A DNA stretch of 64,000 nucleotides from Gordonia sediminis. GTDB lineage: Bacteria; Actinomycetota; Actinomycetes; Mycobacteriales; Mycobacteriaceae. The stretch lies in contig RZUM01000019.1 of assembly GCA_004193205.1 (NCBI GenBank), positions 1-64,000 of the forward strand, written 5' to 3'. Numbering within the stretch: position 1 is the stretch's first letter; each line of letters opens with the position of its first letter. A program made the position numbers and the translations under genes. The notes beneath the pieces are model-generated. The model was not told the DNA's origin. It saw nothing but the letters and a program-made list of their open reading frames with translations, and ran no database searches. This document shows positions 18,906 to 27,959 of the stretch, in pieces.

Positions 18906-20014
18906 CGTGTTCCTGTCGTCAGTGGGTTTGTCGCTTCGTCGGCGACGATGGCGATGTGTAGCGGTCGTTTGGCCGCGTCCGGGTGTCTGGCCAGGTCAAA
19001 CGCCTCGCCGACGCGATGCAGCGGCATGCTCATCTCGCACAGCCGCGCCAGGTCGGAATTCGTGGCGAGCCAGTCGAACGCCGCAGGTATGGCCCAGCTC
19101 GAGCGTGCCCACAGACCACGCACAGTGAGTTCCTTTCGGATCACCTGGTCGACCGGTATGGGAGCGATGCCGTCTCCGCGCTTGAGTCCTCCCCAGAGGA
19201 CAGTCCCTCCGGGCGCGACTGCGTCAATGCTTGCGGTCAGCGGTAGCAGCGCTCCGGGCGTCATGTCCACGACCACGTCGGCGTGGCCGCCGAGCGATTC
19301 GACGATCGCATCGGCGGCGCTGGTCGCGGGATCGATGGCGATCGTCGTGAGGCCGTAGGACGCGGCGAGTGCGAGTCGGTGGGTACTCGCCGGGGTACCT
19401 ATGACAATGACCTGTGCTGCGCCCTGATGCTTGGCGGCCAACGCCGTCGCTATCGAGTGCTGGCCGTCACCGATGATCGCTGCGGTCTGGCCGGGGCGCA
19501 GTTCGGCGCGATCGCGCATCCAGGCAAGTCCGTTGGACAGTGGGATGTACAACGTGGCCGTGGAGTCAGAGACGCTGTCGGGGACCCGGTGCAACTGGGT
19601 CAGCGGATGCAGATACATCGCGTCGGCGTACCCGCCCCACAATGACGGCGCATGGTCGATTGCCGAATCCCCATAGCGCAGACCAGAACTGGTGCAGAGT
19701 CGATGGCGACCTTCTCGGCAGAGGCCGCATGTCATGCACGGCAGTGCTTCCTCGACGGCGACGCGGTCGCCGACGTTGACTCCCCATCGGTGTGCGGCGG
19801 TGGGGCCGATCTCGGCGATCCGGCCGATCACCTCGTGCCCCAGCACCACGGGGCCGCCGTGATCTTTGCCGCCGGTGAAACTGGCTACGTCGCTGCCGCA
19901 CAGGCCACATGCCGATACGGCCAGCCAGCCGTCGTCGTCTCCTACGGCAGGAACCGCAAACTTGCGAGACTCGAATTCCTCGGCCGCAACGAGCACCTGA
20001 GCGTTGACCATCAT
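18902..20014 (-). CDS. zinc-dependent alcohol/diol dehydrogenase (MDR)
   Basis: The protein has about 370 residues from the ATG at 20014, which overlaps the preceding stop (ATGA). Catalytic zinc ligands are in SACGLCGSDVASF and VVLGHEVIGRIAEIGP, the structural zinc site is CMTCGLCREGRHRLC, and a Rossmann region with AAIIGDGQHSIATALAA follows. In a ring-hydroxylating dioxygenase operon this is where a cis-dihydrodiol dehydrogenase is expected, usually an SDR. A zinc MDR enzyme could fill that step, or oxidise a side-chain alcohol. Confidence 0.85.
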   Translation of the reverse strand: MMVNAQVLVAAEEFESRKFAVPAVGDDDGWLAVSACGLCGSDVASFTGGKDHGGPVVLGHEVIGRIAEIGPTAAHRWGVNVGDRVAVEEALPCMTCGLCREGRHRLCTSSGLRYGDSAIDHAPSLWGGYADAMYLHPLTQLHRVPDSVSDSTATLYIPLSNGLAWMRDRAELRPGQTAAIIGDGQHSIATALAAKHQGAAQVIVIGTPASTHRLALAASYGLTTIAIDPATSAADAIVESLGGHADVVVDMTPGALLPLTASIDAVAPGGTVLWGGLKRGDGIAPIPVDQVIRKELTVRGLWARSSWAIPAAFDWLATNSDLARLCEMSMPLHRVGEAFDLARHPDAAKRPLHIAIVADEATNPLTTGTR

Positions 20015-20259
20015 CGGGACGCCTCGGTCTCGGGGGACGGCGCCCACGGCGGCAGAAGTCCATACATCTGACCGGCGACCACGAGCCGGCGTTCTTCCTC
20101 CGGCCATTCGCACAGCGTCGCCAATTCCAACGGGTCCAGGTAGGTCGTGGCCGATGTCTCCAAATCCGTCACCTTGAGTCGGGTGCCGCAGCGGCCGACT
20201 TCTGTGGACAGACGGATGTTGGCGAACTCGTTGCGGAAGTCGATGCGTTGTTGGCTCAT
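20011..20259 (-). CDS. 82-residue protein of the dioxygenase operon, function unknown
   Basis: ATG at 20259 gives MSQQRIDFRNEF and a soluble 82-residue protein ending PWAPSPETEASR. It contains one CGTRLKVTDLET stretch, a DPLELATLCEWPEEERR helix and no membrane segment, signal or metal motif. It sits between the oxygenase beta subunit (13-bp gap) and the dehydrogenase (4-nt overlap), so it is co-translated with a multicomponent oxygenase. I do not recognise the family. It could be a small accessory or assembly subunit. Confidence 0.75.
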   Translation of the reverse strand: MSQQRIDFRNEFANIRLSTEVGRCGTRLKVTDLETSATTYLDPLELATLCEWPEEERRLVVAGQMYGLLPPWAPSPETEASR

Positions 20260-20272
20260 TGTCTGCTCCTGA

Positions 20273-20752
20273 TCACAAGAGGAAAGTGAGGTTCGTTTGT
20301 GGGAGGCTCGCGCCCAGGAGCTGAACCTTCTTGCCCACAATGCGCAGGCCCTCGGGCGTCTGACGAAGCCAGTAGGTATAGCGTCCGACGTAGTCGTTGA
20401 TCTTGTCCCGGCGCAGCTCGGACAGCCGGAACGCGGCGTCGTACACCTCGTCCACCTGCTGGGCCGGTGTCCACTCAGGGGGCGCCTCAATCCGGTGGAT
20501 CGTTCCGATCAGGCGCACGGTGTGCGATGGCGGATCCTGGGAATGGAAATCACCGCCGGTGACGCGAGCGATGCGGTCTTGTAGTCGCGCGTGGTCGTCG
20601 TAGATGACGTTGATCGCGTTGCGCGGTTCCGGTGCGTCCCACTCGTAGGGTGCCCAGTACCGGCAATCCTCGGTGAACAGCTCGCCCCAAGGCTCGTAGT
20701 GCCGTTTGTCGAGCAACTCCGACTCACGATTGATCAGTTCGACGGCGTTCAC
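20273..20752 (-). CDS. ring-hydroxylating dioxygenase beta subunit
   Basis: This 159-residue protein has the NTF2-like fold of small subunits of aromatic-ring dioxygenases. N-terminal ELINRESELLDKRHYEPW and LFTEDCRYWAP, the central INVIYDDHARLQDRIARV, and SHTVRLIGTI are typical of the family. It overlaps the alpha subunit gene by 4 nt. Beta subunits are structural partners in the alpha3beta3 oxygenase, and length is as expected. Confidence 0.94.
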   Translation of the reverse strand: MNAVELINRESELLDKRHYEPWGELFTEDCRYWAPYEWDAPEPRNAINVIYDDHARLQDRIARVTGGDFHSQDPPSHTVRLIGTIHRIEAPPEWTPAQQVDEVYDAAFRLSELRRDKINDYVGRYTYWLRQTPEGLRIVGKKVQLLGASLPQTNLTFLL

Positions 20753-22026
20753 TTGTCACCCTCCTCACGCAGCATGGCGGCCCAGTGCAACCACTCGGCA
20801 CGCTGCGGCAATTCATCGGTCACATGGGAATGGCCGATCGGACCGTCGACCTCCTGGCGCTGCATGCCGCGCTGGAAGAGCAGCCATTCGGTGTCACTGT
20901 CGAGTCCCTCGACCACGCGGCGAAACATCTCGGTGTCGTCAGGTACACCGAAACCCGCTGCTGAATAGAACAATTCGTGGCTACGCAGGCGGAGCTGGTT
21001 GATCCCGTCGGGAACACCCTCGATGGTTGTCGGCGTGTACTTGACGACCGTTTCGGTCGCGCTGATCGGCACGATCTCGCGGATGTGCACGCCGATCAGT
21101 TGCAGGTTGGGGAAAACTGTGAGGTTGAACCCGAGGTGCACTGAGTCGGCGATCAGCGAGTCGCGCTCATCGTCGGGAACCACATCCTCCAATTCGCTGA
21201 CGATCTGGTCCGCGTCGGGTGCCAGAAGCGCGCGCTTGGCGTAGTGGTCGCCCACTGAATTGCGCTGGTCGAGCACGGTGTGACCGTTCCCGAGGCTGCG
21301 CGACTGTGCAGTTGATCGCGCGCCGAGGTATGAACCGCTGGACTCCTCGCCGGTGCGCGCACCAACCACACGGAAGAAGGAGCGGTGCGCGAAATTGGGA
21401 TGGTAACCGTCGACGCCGTTCTCCAACTGAAACTTCCAATTGCCCGGATAGGTCAATTGCTGGGTGCCGTGCGAGGCGGCCAGTGGTTTACCGCGTCCGG
21501 AATCGATGAACAGGTCGATGAATTCTTTGGCGCCGGCCAGATGATCCTCGAGAGATTGCACGTCAGGATTGAGCGAGGCGAAAACGAAGTCGCGGTAGAC
21601 CTCGACGCGGGGCACTTCGAGTAGACCGAGCTGAGCCTTGTCGAGACCGTCGTAGGCGTCGGGGTAGGTGACACCGATCAGTTCGCCGCTGTTCTTGTAT
21701 GTCCATCCGTGGTACTCGCAGCGGAAGAATCGCGCGTTTCCACTGGCGGCTTGGCACACCGTGGCGCCACGATGACGGCACCGGTTCTGCAGCACGCGAA
21801 TCGTGCCATCCGCTGTGCGGCTCATAATGACCGGTCGTCCAACGAGTTTCGTGGTCTTGTAGTCGCCTGGATTGGGGATCTCCGAGGCGTGGCCGACATA
21901 CACCCACGTCTTCTCGAAGATCTTCGTCATCTCGGTGGCGAATAGCCCCTCGTCGTAATACGCGCTCTTGCGTACCTGCGATGCATCCGGAGCCAAGTAA
22001 TGGTCCGGGTCGATTGCAGTGTCCAT
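20749..22026 (-). CDS. Rieske aromatic-ring-hydroxylating dioxygenase alpha subunit
   Basis: This 425-residue protein has the Rieske 2Fe-2S ligands Cys83-X-His85 (NRCRHRGA) and Cys103-X2-His106 (RCEYHGWTY). The mononuclear iron site includes Asp206, His209 and His214 in ENGVDGYHPNFAHRS. It resembles benzoate/cumate-type alpha subunits and would dihydroxylate an aromatic carboxylate. ATG at 22026 is preferred because homology begins just after it. It is first in a six-gene operon that also supplies beta, dehydrogenase, ferredoxin and reductase. The substrate is not deducible, but mhpB/mhpC nearby suggest a phenylpropanoid-like acid. Confidence 0.95.
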   Translation of the reverse strand: MDTAIDPDHYLAPDASQVRKSAYYDEGLFATEMTKIFEKTWVYVGHASEIPNPGDYKTTKLVGRPVIMSRTADGTIRVLQNRCRHRGATVCQAASGNARFFRCEYHGWTYKNSGELIGVTYPDAYDGLDKAQLGLLEVPRVEVYRDFVFASLNPDVQSLEDHLAGAKEFIDLFIDSGRGKPLAASHGTQQLTYPGNWKFQLENGVDGYHPNFAHRSFFRVVGARTGEESSGSYLGARSTAQSRSLGNGHTVLDQRNSVGDHYAKRALLAPDADQIVSELEDVVPDDERDSLIADSVHLGFNLTVFPNLQLIGVHIREIVPISATETVVKYTPTTIEGVPDGINQLRLRSHELFYSAAGFGVPDDTEMFRRVVEGLDSDTEWLLFQRGMQRQEVDGPIGHSHVTDELPQRAEWLHWAAMLREEGDK

Positions 22027-22113
22027 GCGCCCTCCAATGATGTGTTGGTGTGTTCCGTGGCTGTGGTCTGTCACACAGACGCTAGAGGCGAGTGACCGGG
22101 CCGTCGATCGACA

Positions 22114-22143
22114 AACCACTGTGACCCACAACGGCACGTGGTT
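22114..22143. promoter_or_regulatory. inverted repeat between divergent dioxygenase and reductase genes
   Basis: AACCAC and GTGGTT are separated by 18 bp in the 165-bp divergent intergenic region between the oxygenase alpha gene and the ketopantoate-reductase-like gene. It is a possible site for the LysR regulator. Only position and symmetry support it. Confidence 0.3.
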
Positions 22144-22191
22144 GGACGGGACGCGGAATGATTCCCACACTGACAATGCCGAGGACCGACC

Positions 22192-23202
22192 GTGACCCCG
22201 GCGGAGATGAGGACTGCTGTGCGCTACGCCGTGTTCGGACTCGGAGCCATCGGGGGACAGATCGCGGCCCGGCTCGCCGCGGCCGGTGCGGATGTCTGTG
22301 GCGTGGCGCGCGGCGCCACCCTTGACGCCATTCGGTCGCGGGGGATCGAGATTCGGCATCCTGGCGAGGAGCCTCGGCGACAGCGCATCGAGGTTGCCGA
22401 CAATCTTGCCGACCTCGGCGCCGCCGACTGCGTCATTCTCGGAATCAAGGCCACAGCTCTCGGGACAATTATCGATGAACTCGCCTCCATCGATTCAAAC
22501 GCCACCGTGCTCACTGCGATGAACGGGATCCCGTGGTGGTTCTTCGACGGTTTCGGCGACTCGCCTGTGGCGTGCCGTCCACCGAGCGTCGACCCGGCCG
22601 GACAGCTCGCGGCACTGATTCCGAGTGAACGAGTAATCGGTGCCGCGGTGCATACCACCGGCTCGGTGCTCGCACCAGGTGTCGTCAGTTGTCCCGCGGG
22701 TGGGGCCCTCAAGATCGGAGCGGCGGGATCAGAAGGGCCGGCGGTATCGGCCCTGCCGCGCGTGAGCACCGATCTGACGCTTGCCGGATATGAGGTGGAG
22801 ACGAGTGACAACATTCGCTTGAGCATCTGGTACAAGCTGTGGGGTAACCTGTCGTTGAATCCGGTGTCTATGCTGACCCGGAGCCCTGTCGATGCCATCC
22901 TGGCCGACCCCCTGGCCCGCAAATTCGTGATGCAATGCATGACGGAAGCCGACCTAATCGGCAAACGCATCAATCTCGGGATTGAGCAGCCCGCCAGCGA
23001 ACGACTCACCCTCACAGAGAAACTCGGCAGCTTTAAACCATCAATGCTGCAGGATGCGGAGGTGGGTCGCATGGTCGAACTCGACGCTCTGCTGTCGTCA
23101 GTGAAGGAGATCGGAACACTCACCGGCGTGGCCACACCTGCTATCGACGCTTTGCTCGGTCTCAGTCGGGTACATGCCCGAGCCCACGGACTATACCTGT
23201 AG
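22192..23202 (+). CDS. 2-dehydropantoate 2-reductase-like oxidoreductase
   Basis: This 336-residue protein has an N-terminal Rossmann fold (YAVFGLGAIGGQIAARLAAAG), the ApbA/PanE central motif VILGIKATAL, and a C-terminal helical domain with NIRLSIWYKLWGNLSLNP (Lys and Asn of the active site). GTG at 22192 has a GAGGA ribosome-binding sequence; ATG 22207 is an alternative. Between a dioxygenase operon and a D-hydroxyacid dehydrogenase, it more likely interconverts a 2-oxo/2-hydroxyacid (or a beta-keto substrate) in catabolism than makes pantoate. That role is inference. Confidence 0.85.
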   Translation: MTPAEMRTAVRYAVFGLGAIGGQIAARLAAAGADVCGVARGATLDAIRSRGIEIRHPGEEPRRQRIEVADNLADLGAADCVILGIKATALGTIIDELASIDSNATVLTAMNGIPWWFFDGFGDSPVACRPPSVDPAGQLAALIPSERVIGAAVHTTGSVLAPGVVSCPAGGALKIGAAGSEGPAVSALPRVSTDLTLAGYEVETSDNIRLSIWYKLWGNLSLNPVSMLTRSPVDAILADPLARKFVMQCMTEADLIGKRINLGIEQPASERLTLTEKLGSFKPSMLQDAEVGRMVELDALLSSVKEIGTLTGVATPAIDALLGLSRVHARAHGLYL

Positions 23203-23241
23203 CGCGACCCGATCACCCAGGCCCAGAACGGATATCGACAG

Positions 23242-26040
23242 ATGACCGAAGACATGACCGCCGACCCACCGTCGACCACGATCGATGCCGCGATCCGATC
23301 CGCTGGTATTGACGCGGATTTCTCGACTTTGGCCCGCGCGCTGTACAGCAGTGACGCCGGGTTGTATCGAGTGGTCCCGCAGGGCGTCGCGTACCCACGC
23401 GATCCCCAACAAGTCGAGACTGCGATCCGAATTGCTTTGGATCACGGGCTGCCGATCACCGCGCGCGGAGCAGGGACCTCATGTGCCGGCAACGCAGTCG
23501 GCACCGGATTGGTGATCGATATGCGGCGACACCTCAACGCGGTGCTCGAGATCGACAGCGAGCAGCACACGGCTCGGGTCCAGCCAGGTCTGGTCCAGGC
23601 ATCGCTGCAGGCCGCCGCACGTCCTCATGGGTTACGTTTCGGTCCCGATCCATCGACAAGTGACCGCTGCACGATCGGCGGAATGATCGGGAACAATGCC
23701 TGTGGCCCAAGGGCTCTCGGATATGGCCGGAGCGCCGACAACGTCGTTTCGTTGCGTGCGATCACCGGTACCGGCGAGGCACTCGTCGTCGGTCAGGGAG
23801 CTGATCACCCAAGCCCGTTGCTGGCCGAATTACGTGATCTCGTTGGACGAAACCTGCAACTGATTCGAACGGAGTTCGGACGGTTTAGTCGTCAGGTGTC
23901 GGGATACTCGCTCGAACATCTGTTGCCGGAGAACGGATTCAACGTGGCCAGGTTCCTCGCCGGCACCGAAGGGACGCTCGCGGTGATCAGCGAGGCAACT
24001 GTGCGCCTGGCGCCCGACCCAAAGCATACGGTGCTCGTCGCCCTCGGATACTCCACCATGCCCGAAGCTGCCGACGACGCACCGTTGATCGTCCGTCACT
24101 CACCGACGGCAGCAGAGGGATTGGACCGCCGCATCGTCGACGTCGTGGTTGCGCGACAAGGCAGTGGGTCCGTACCAGATCTTCCCGGTGGAAACGCGTG
24201 GGTGTTCGTCGAGATCGCTGGTGAGGATCTTGCTGATGTTCGGAAGCGCGCCGATCTGCTACTCGCAGAGGCACACTCAATCGACGGTTGGGTGGTGACA
24301 GATCCGGATTCGGCGGCAGCGCTGTGGAAGATCCGCGCCGACGGCGCCGGCTTGGCGAGCGTCAGCCTCGACCGAGACGCGCACGGCGGCTGGGAGGACG
24401 CAGCTGTCCCCGTTGAACATCTCGGGCAGTACCTTCGCGATTTCGACAGACTTCTCACCAAACATGGTCTGCGAGGGCTTCCCTACGGCCATTTCGGCGA
24501 AGGCTGTGTACATTGCCGCATCGACTTCCCACTCGATGAGCCAGGGGGGTCGGTCGCCTATCGGTCCTTCGTCGAAGATGCGGCCGGTTTGGTGGGTGGG
24601 TACGGCGGGTCGCTGTCGGGTGAGCACGGAGATGGCCGCGCCCGATCGGCGTTGATGTCGAGTATGTATTCGCCGTCGGCGATCGCGTTGATGGCTCAGG
24701 TGAAACATCTCTTCGATCCGAAAGGACTGTTGAATCCGGGCATCATCGTCGATCCGCGACCGGTGGACGCGGACATGCGAATACCGTTGACACTGAACAG
24801 CCCGATCACTCGGAGCAGGCCGAATCTGGTTGCTTCCATCCATCGATGCTCCGGGGTAGGCAAATGCCTGGCTGATGGAACCTCCGCGGGCCGCGTGATG
24901 TGTCCGTCCTACCAAGCCACCGGTGAAGAGAAGGACTCGACACGTGGCCGCGCCAAAGTGTTGCAGGAAATGATCAACGGCGAACTCATCTCCGGATGGG
25001 ATTCCCCCGAGATCGCCGATGCATTGGATCTGTGCCTGTCCTGTAAGGGCTGTTCACGCGACTGTCCGACCGGCGTCGACATGGCCGCGTACAAATCGAT
25101 TGCGCTACAGGAGCGTTACCGTGGACGCCTGCGCCCGCGCAGCCACTATGCGCTGGGTTGGTTGCCACGCTGGGGGCGCGCAGTTTCCGCGCTGCGACTC
25201 GCTCGACCGATCAACGCCATTGCTCGGTCGCCACTGTCCCCGGTGTTGCGGTGGGGCGCCGGTGTTGACCCGCGACGCGATATCCCGCGATTCGCCAACG
25301 CGGCCAGGCCAGCCCGCGCGGACCGGCCGCCGGCAGCGTCGGGGGTTCGAGTTGCGGTGTGGGTCGACTCGTTCTCGAGTAGCTTCGAGGGGACCAGCGT
25401 CGACCCGTTGCTCCGTGTGTTGGTTGACGCTGGCTATGCGCCCGAAGTCATCGAGCGTACCGCGTGCTGTGGGCTGACATGGATCTCGACAGGACAGCGC
25501 GACGGTGCTAGACGACAGATACTCAAAGCTCTCGATGTGCTGTATCCGCTTGCGCGGCAGGGAGTGCCGATCGTCGGACTAGAACCCTCATGCCTGGCTG
25601 TGTGGCGCAGTGATGCGGCCGAGATCGCCGGCGACGATCCGCGTACTGCGATCGTTGCCGCACATATGAAGACGCTGGCGGAAGCGCTCCTTGCCGCACC
25701 TGACTGGACACCACCCGATCTCGGTCATATCGAGATCGTCGCTCAACCCCATTGCCACCACTCTTCGGTGCTGGGTTGGCGCTCCGACGCGGAGGTTTTG
25801 TCCCGCACCAACGCGACGGTGCACACAGTCGGCGGCTGCTGCGGTCTGGCCGGCAACTTCGGTGTCGAGCGCGGCCACTATGAGGTGTCGGTGGCCGTCG
25901 CTGAGCATGACCTACTCCCCGCCGTTCGCGAACATCCGGAGGCGGTGCTTCTCGCGGATGGGTTCTCCTGCCGCCTACAGTTACAGGACCTGGCATCCCG
26001 GGAGGCAGTGACCTTGGCTGAATTGCTGGCGGGTTCTTGA
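23242..26040 (+). CDS. FAD and Fe-S D-2-hydroxyacid dehydrogenase (GlcD-GlcF fusion type)
   Basis: This 932-residue protein has a PCMH FAD domain (residues about 40-270: ITARGAGTSCAGNAVG, IGGMIGNNACGPRALGYGR) and a C-terminal oxidase cap (PYGHFGEGCVHCRIDFPL, SLSGEHGDGRARS). A ferredoxin-like segment follows (CSGVGKCLAD, CLSCKGCSRDCPTGVD) and then CCG-type heterodisulfide-reductase repeats (ACCGLTW, GGCCGLAGNFG). Such membrane-associated enzymes oxidise D-lactate or other D-2-hydroxyacids and feed the respiratory chain. It lies 39 bp after the reductase-like gene, so the two are likely one operon. Together with the FMN enzyme at 11758 it gives the island both stereochemical options. Confidence 0.9.
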   Translation: MTEDMTADPPSTTIDAAIRSAGIDADFSTLARALYSSDAGLYRVVPQGVAYPRDPQQVETAIRIALDHGLPITARGAGTSCAGNAVGTGLVIDMRRHLNAVLEIDSEQHTARVQPGLVQASLQAAARPHGLRFGPDPSTSDRCTIGGMIGNNACGPRALGYGRSADNVVSLRAITGTGEALVVGQGADHPSPLLAELRDLVGRNLQLIRTEFGRFSRQVSGYSLEHLLPENGFNVARFLAGTEGTLAVISEATVRLAPDPKHTVLVALGYSTMPEAADDAPLIVRHSPTAAEGLDRRIVDVVVARQGSGSVPDLPGGNAWVFVEIAGEDLADVRKRADLLLAEAHSIDGWVVTDPDSAAALWKIRADGAGLASVSLDRDAHGGWEDAAVPVEHLGQYLRDFDRLLTKHGLRGLPYGHFGEGCVHCRIDFPLDEPGGSVAYRSFVEDAAGLVGGYGGSLSGEHGDGRARSALMSSMYSPSAIALMAQVKHLFDPKGLLNPGIIVDPRPVDADMRIPLTLNSPITRSRPNLVASIHRCSGVGKCLADGTSAGRVMCPSYQATGEEKDSTRGRAKVLQEMINGELISGWDSPEIADALDLCLSCKGCSRDCPTGVDMAAYKSIALQERYRGRLRPRSHYALGWLPRWGRAVSALRLARPINAIARSPLSPVLRWGAGVDPRRDIPRFANAARPARADRPPAASGVRVAVWVDSFSSSFEGTSVDPLLRVLVDAGYAPEVIERTACCGLTWISTGQRDGARRQILKALDVLYPLARQGVPIVGLEPSCLAVWRSDAAEIAGDDPRTAIVAAHMKTLAEALLAAPDWTPPDLGHIEIVAQPHCHHSSVLGWRSDAEVLSRTNATVHTVGGCCGLAGNFGVERGHYEVSVAVAEHDLLPAVREHPEAVLLADGFSCRLQLQDLASREAVTLAELLAGS

Positions 26041-26180
26041 CTCTGTCGCGATGCTCTTCCGCGGGAGTTGGTGTAGCCGGCGATGTTTGCAGAGTCTCGT
26101 GGCCGATGGAAGTTGCGGCGGGCGCTCGTCGGCCGAGTCCACCGTTGAGTGCCGGTGCACCTCCGGCGAGATCGAATCGA

Positions 26181-27029
26181 TTATTCCGGACGCGTGCGTC
26201 TGGTGAGTGCGTAACCGATGTTGTCGGCCGCGGCTCGGACGTGGGTGGCGTGGGCTTGCGGGCGGAATCGGTGGGACGGGCCGGTCACGCTGACAGCGCC
26301 GACGAGTTCCTCGGTTTCCCAGATGGGGGCACCGACGCAGACCACGCCTGCCGCTGACTCTTCGAACTCGTAAGCGACACCGTCATTGTGGATGCGGTCC
26401 AGTTGGGCGCGCAGGGTACCGGGAGCGATGATGGTGTGCTTGGTGCGTTGCTGGAGGGGGTGGCTGAGCACGTCGTCGCGTAGGGCGGTATCGGAGAAGG
26501 CGAGAAGTGTCTTGCCGATTGCGGTGCAGTGCAGTGGCATTCGACCGCCGATACGGGACGGCGCGGCCGCCTGGCGATGTCCACCGATCTTGGACAAGTA
26601 GACCACCTCGCTGCCGTCGAGCAAGCCGAGGTGGACCGTCTCACCGGTGCGCACGTAGAGGTCCTCCATGAACGGGGTGGCCACCTCGATCAGGCTGCGC
26701 TCCACCGACGCCCGCATCCCGAGCTCGAACAGGTGGCCGCCGAGACGGTAGCCGAGGTCGGTGCGGTCGACGAGTCTCGCTGCGCTCATGTCGGCGAGTG
26801 TGCGATGCAGCGTTCCCTTCGGGAGTCCTGTCCGCCGACGGAGCTCGGCGAACCCGAGAACGGAATCGTCGAGCCGGAACGAGTGCAGGATGAGCATCAC
26901 CTTGCCGAGCACCGACGACGGGTCCAGGTCCGTCGTGCCCTGAAGAACCCCTTCGACATGGTCGCTCGCTGCGCTCGCGGGCTGCTCAGGGGGTGGTACG
27001 GGCGCCCGGCGTGCGTCTCGGAAGGTCAC
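26181..27029 (-). CDS. IclR-family regulator of mhpDFE (copy B)
   Basis: The protein has 282 residues. From DLDPSSVLGKVMLILHSF onward it is almost identical to the IclR at 4556-5419, with the same winged helix and effector domain (MPLHCTAIGKTLLAF). The first about 35 residues differ completely, so the true start may be internal. It is divergent from mhpD copy B with the same palindrome between them. Effector and target are probably shared with copy A, so cross-regulation of both modules is likely. Confidence 0.92.
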   Translation of the reverse strand: MTFRDARRAPVPPPEQPASAASDHVEGVLQGTTDLDPSSVLGKVMLILHSFRLDDSVLGFAELRRRTGLPKGTLHRTLADMSAARLVDRTDLGYRLGGHLFELGMRASVERSLIEVATPFMEDLYVRTGETVHLGLLDGSEVVYLSKIGGHRQAAAPSRIGGRMPLHCTAIGKTLLAFSDTALRDDVLSHPLQQRTKHTIIAPGTLRAQLDRIHNDGVAYEFEESAAGVVCVGAPIWETEELVGAVSVTGPSHRFRPQAHATHVRAAADNIGYALTRRTRPE

Positions 27030-27049
27030 CGACCCAGCCTACCCACCAA

Positions 27050-27066
27050 GTTCCGCTCACCGGAAC
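27050..27066. promoter_or_regulatory. candidate IclR operator, copy B
   Basis: GTTCCG-CTCAC-CGGAAC here is the reverse complement of the palindrome at 4518-4534. It lies in the 108-bp gap between divergent iclR and mhpD. The 17 bp are fully conserved between the modules. Confidence 0.55.
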
Positions 27067-27137
27067 CAATCGGTAGCCACGCCCCGGCGCACCAGCAACG
27101 CTGAGATACGAATACGCCCTCCAAGCATTGGACACCC

Positions 27138-27959
27138 ATGAACACAACCGAGTCTCCGGTCACGGCGGCGGCGATCGCCGCTGCAGCCGACCGACTGAGT
27201 ACCGCCCAAGCCACCCGGATCGCCTGCGCACCGGTGCGTGATCTGATCGGCACCGACGACATAGCGGCCGCATACGCGGTGCAGCGCGCTCAGGTCGATG
27301 CCCGCATCGCCGCCGGCGCCAGGGTGATCGGCCGCAAGATCGGTCTCACCTCACCGGCGGTGCAGCAGCAGTTGGGCGTCGATCAGCCCGACCTTGGTGT
27401 GTTGCTCGACGACATGGCCGACACCGAAGAGTCGGGCATCTCGCTGGTGGGCCTACTGCAGCCGAAGGTGGAGGCAGAGATCGCGTTCGTCCTCGCCGCT
27501 GATCTCGCCGACGGCGACCTCGACGCCGACCAGATCCGCGCGGCGGTCGCTTACGCTGCGCCTGCGATCGAGATCGTGGACAGTCGGATCGCCGACTGGG
27601 ACATCACCTTCGGGGACACGGTGGCCGACAACGGCTCGAGCGGCCGGTTCGTGGTGGGCTCCACGCACCGTACGCTCGAGGAGTTCACCCCCGTCGAGGC
27701 GTCGATGACGATGTCTGTCGACAGCGGTCAGGTGTCGTCGGGCACCGGAGCAGCCTGCCTCGGCGACCCGCTCAACGCGCTGCGGTGGCTGGCGATCACC
27801 GCCCGCGACTTCGATGCCCCGCTGCGCGCCGGCGAGATCATCCTCTCCGGCGCGCTCGGACCGATGGCCGCGGTCACCGGACCCTGCACGGTCACCGCGG
27901 AGATCTGCGGACTCGGTTCCGTGACAGCCACATTCATCAAGGAGGACAACCATGGGTGA
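27138..27959 (+). CDS. mhpD: 2-keto-4-pentenoate hydratase (copy B)
   Basis: This 273-residue paralogue of the hydratase at 3626-4447 has the same FAH-fold motifs ([35 protein letters not shown]). Differences are scattered and mostly conservative. Start ATG at 27138 is the same as in copy A. It overlaps the dehydrogenase gene by 8 nt. Both copies look intact and could serve different inducers or different upper pathways. Confidence 0.95.
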   Translation: MNTTESPVTAAAIAAAADRLSTAQATRIACAPVRDLIGTDDIAAAYAVQRAQVDARIAAGARVIGRKIGLTSPAVQQQLGVDQPDLGVLLDDMADTEESGISLVGLLQPKVEAEIAFVLAADLADGDLDADQIRAAVAYAAPAIEIVDSRIADWDITFGDTVADNGSSGRFVVGSTHRTLEEFTPVEASMTMSVDSGQVSSGTGAACLGDPLNALRWLAITARDFDAPLRAGEIILSGALGPMAAVTGPCTVTAEICGLGSVTATFIKEDNHG

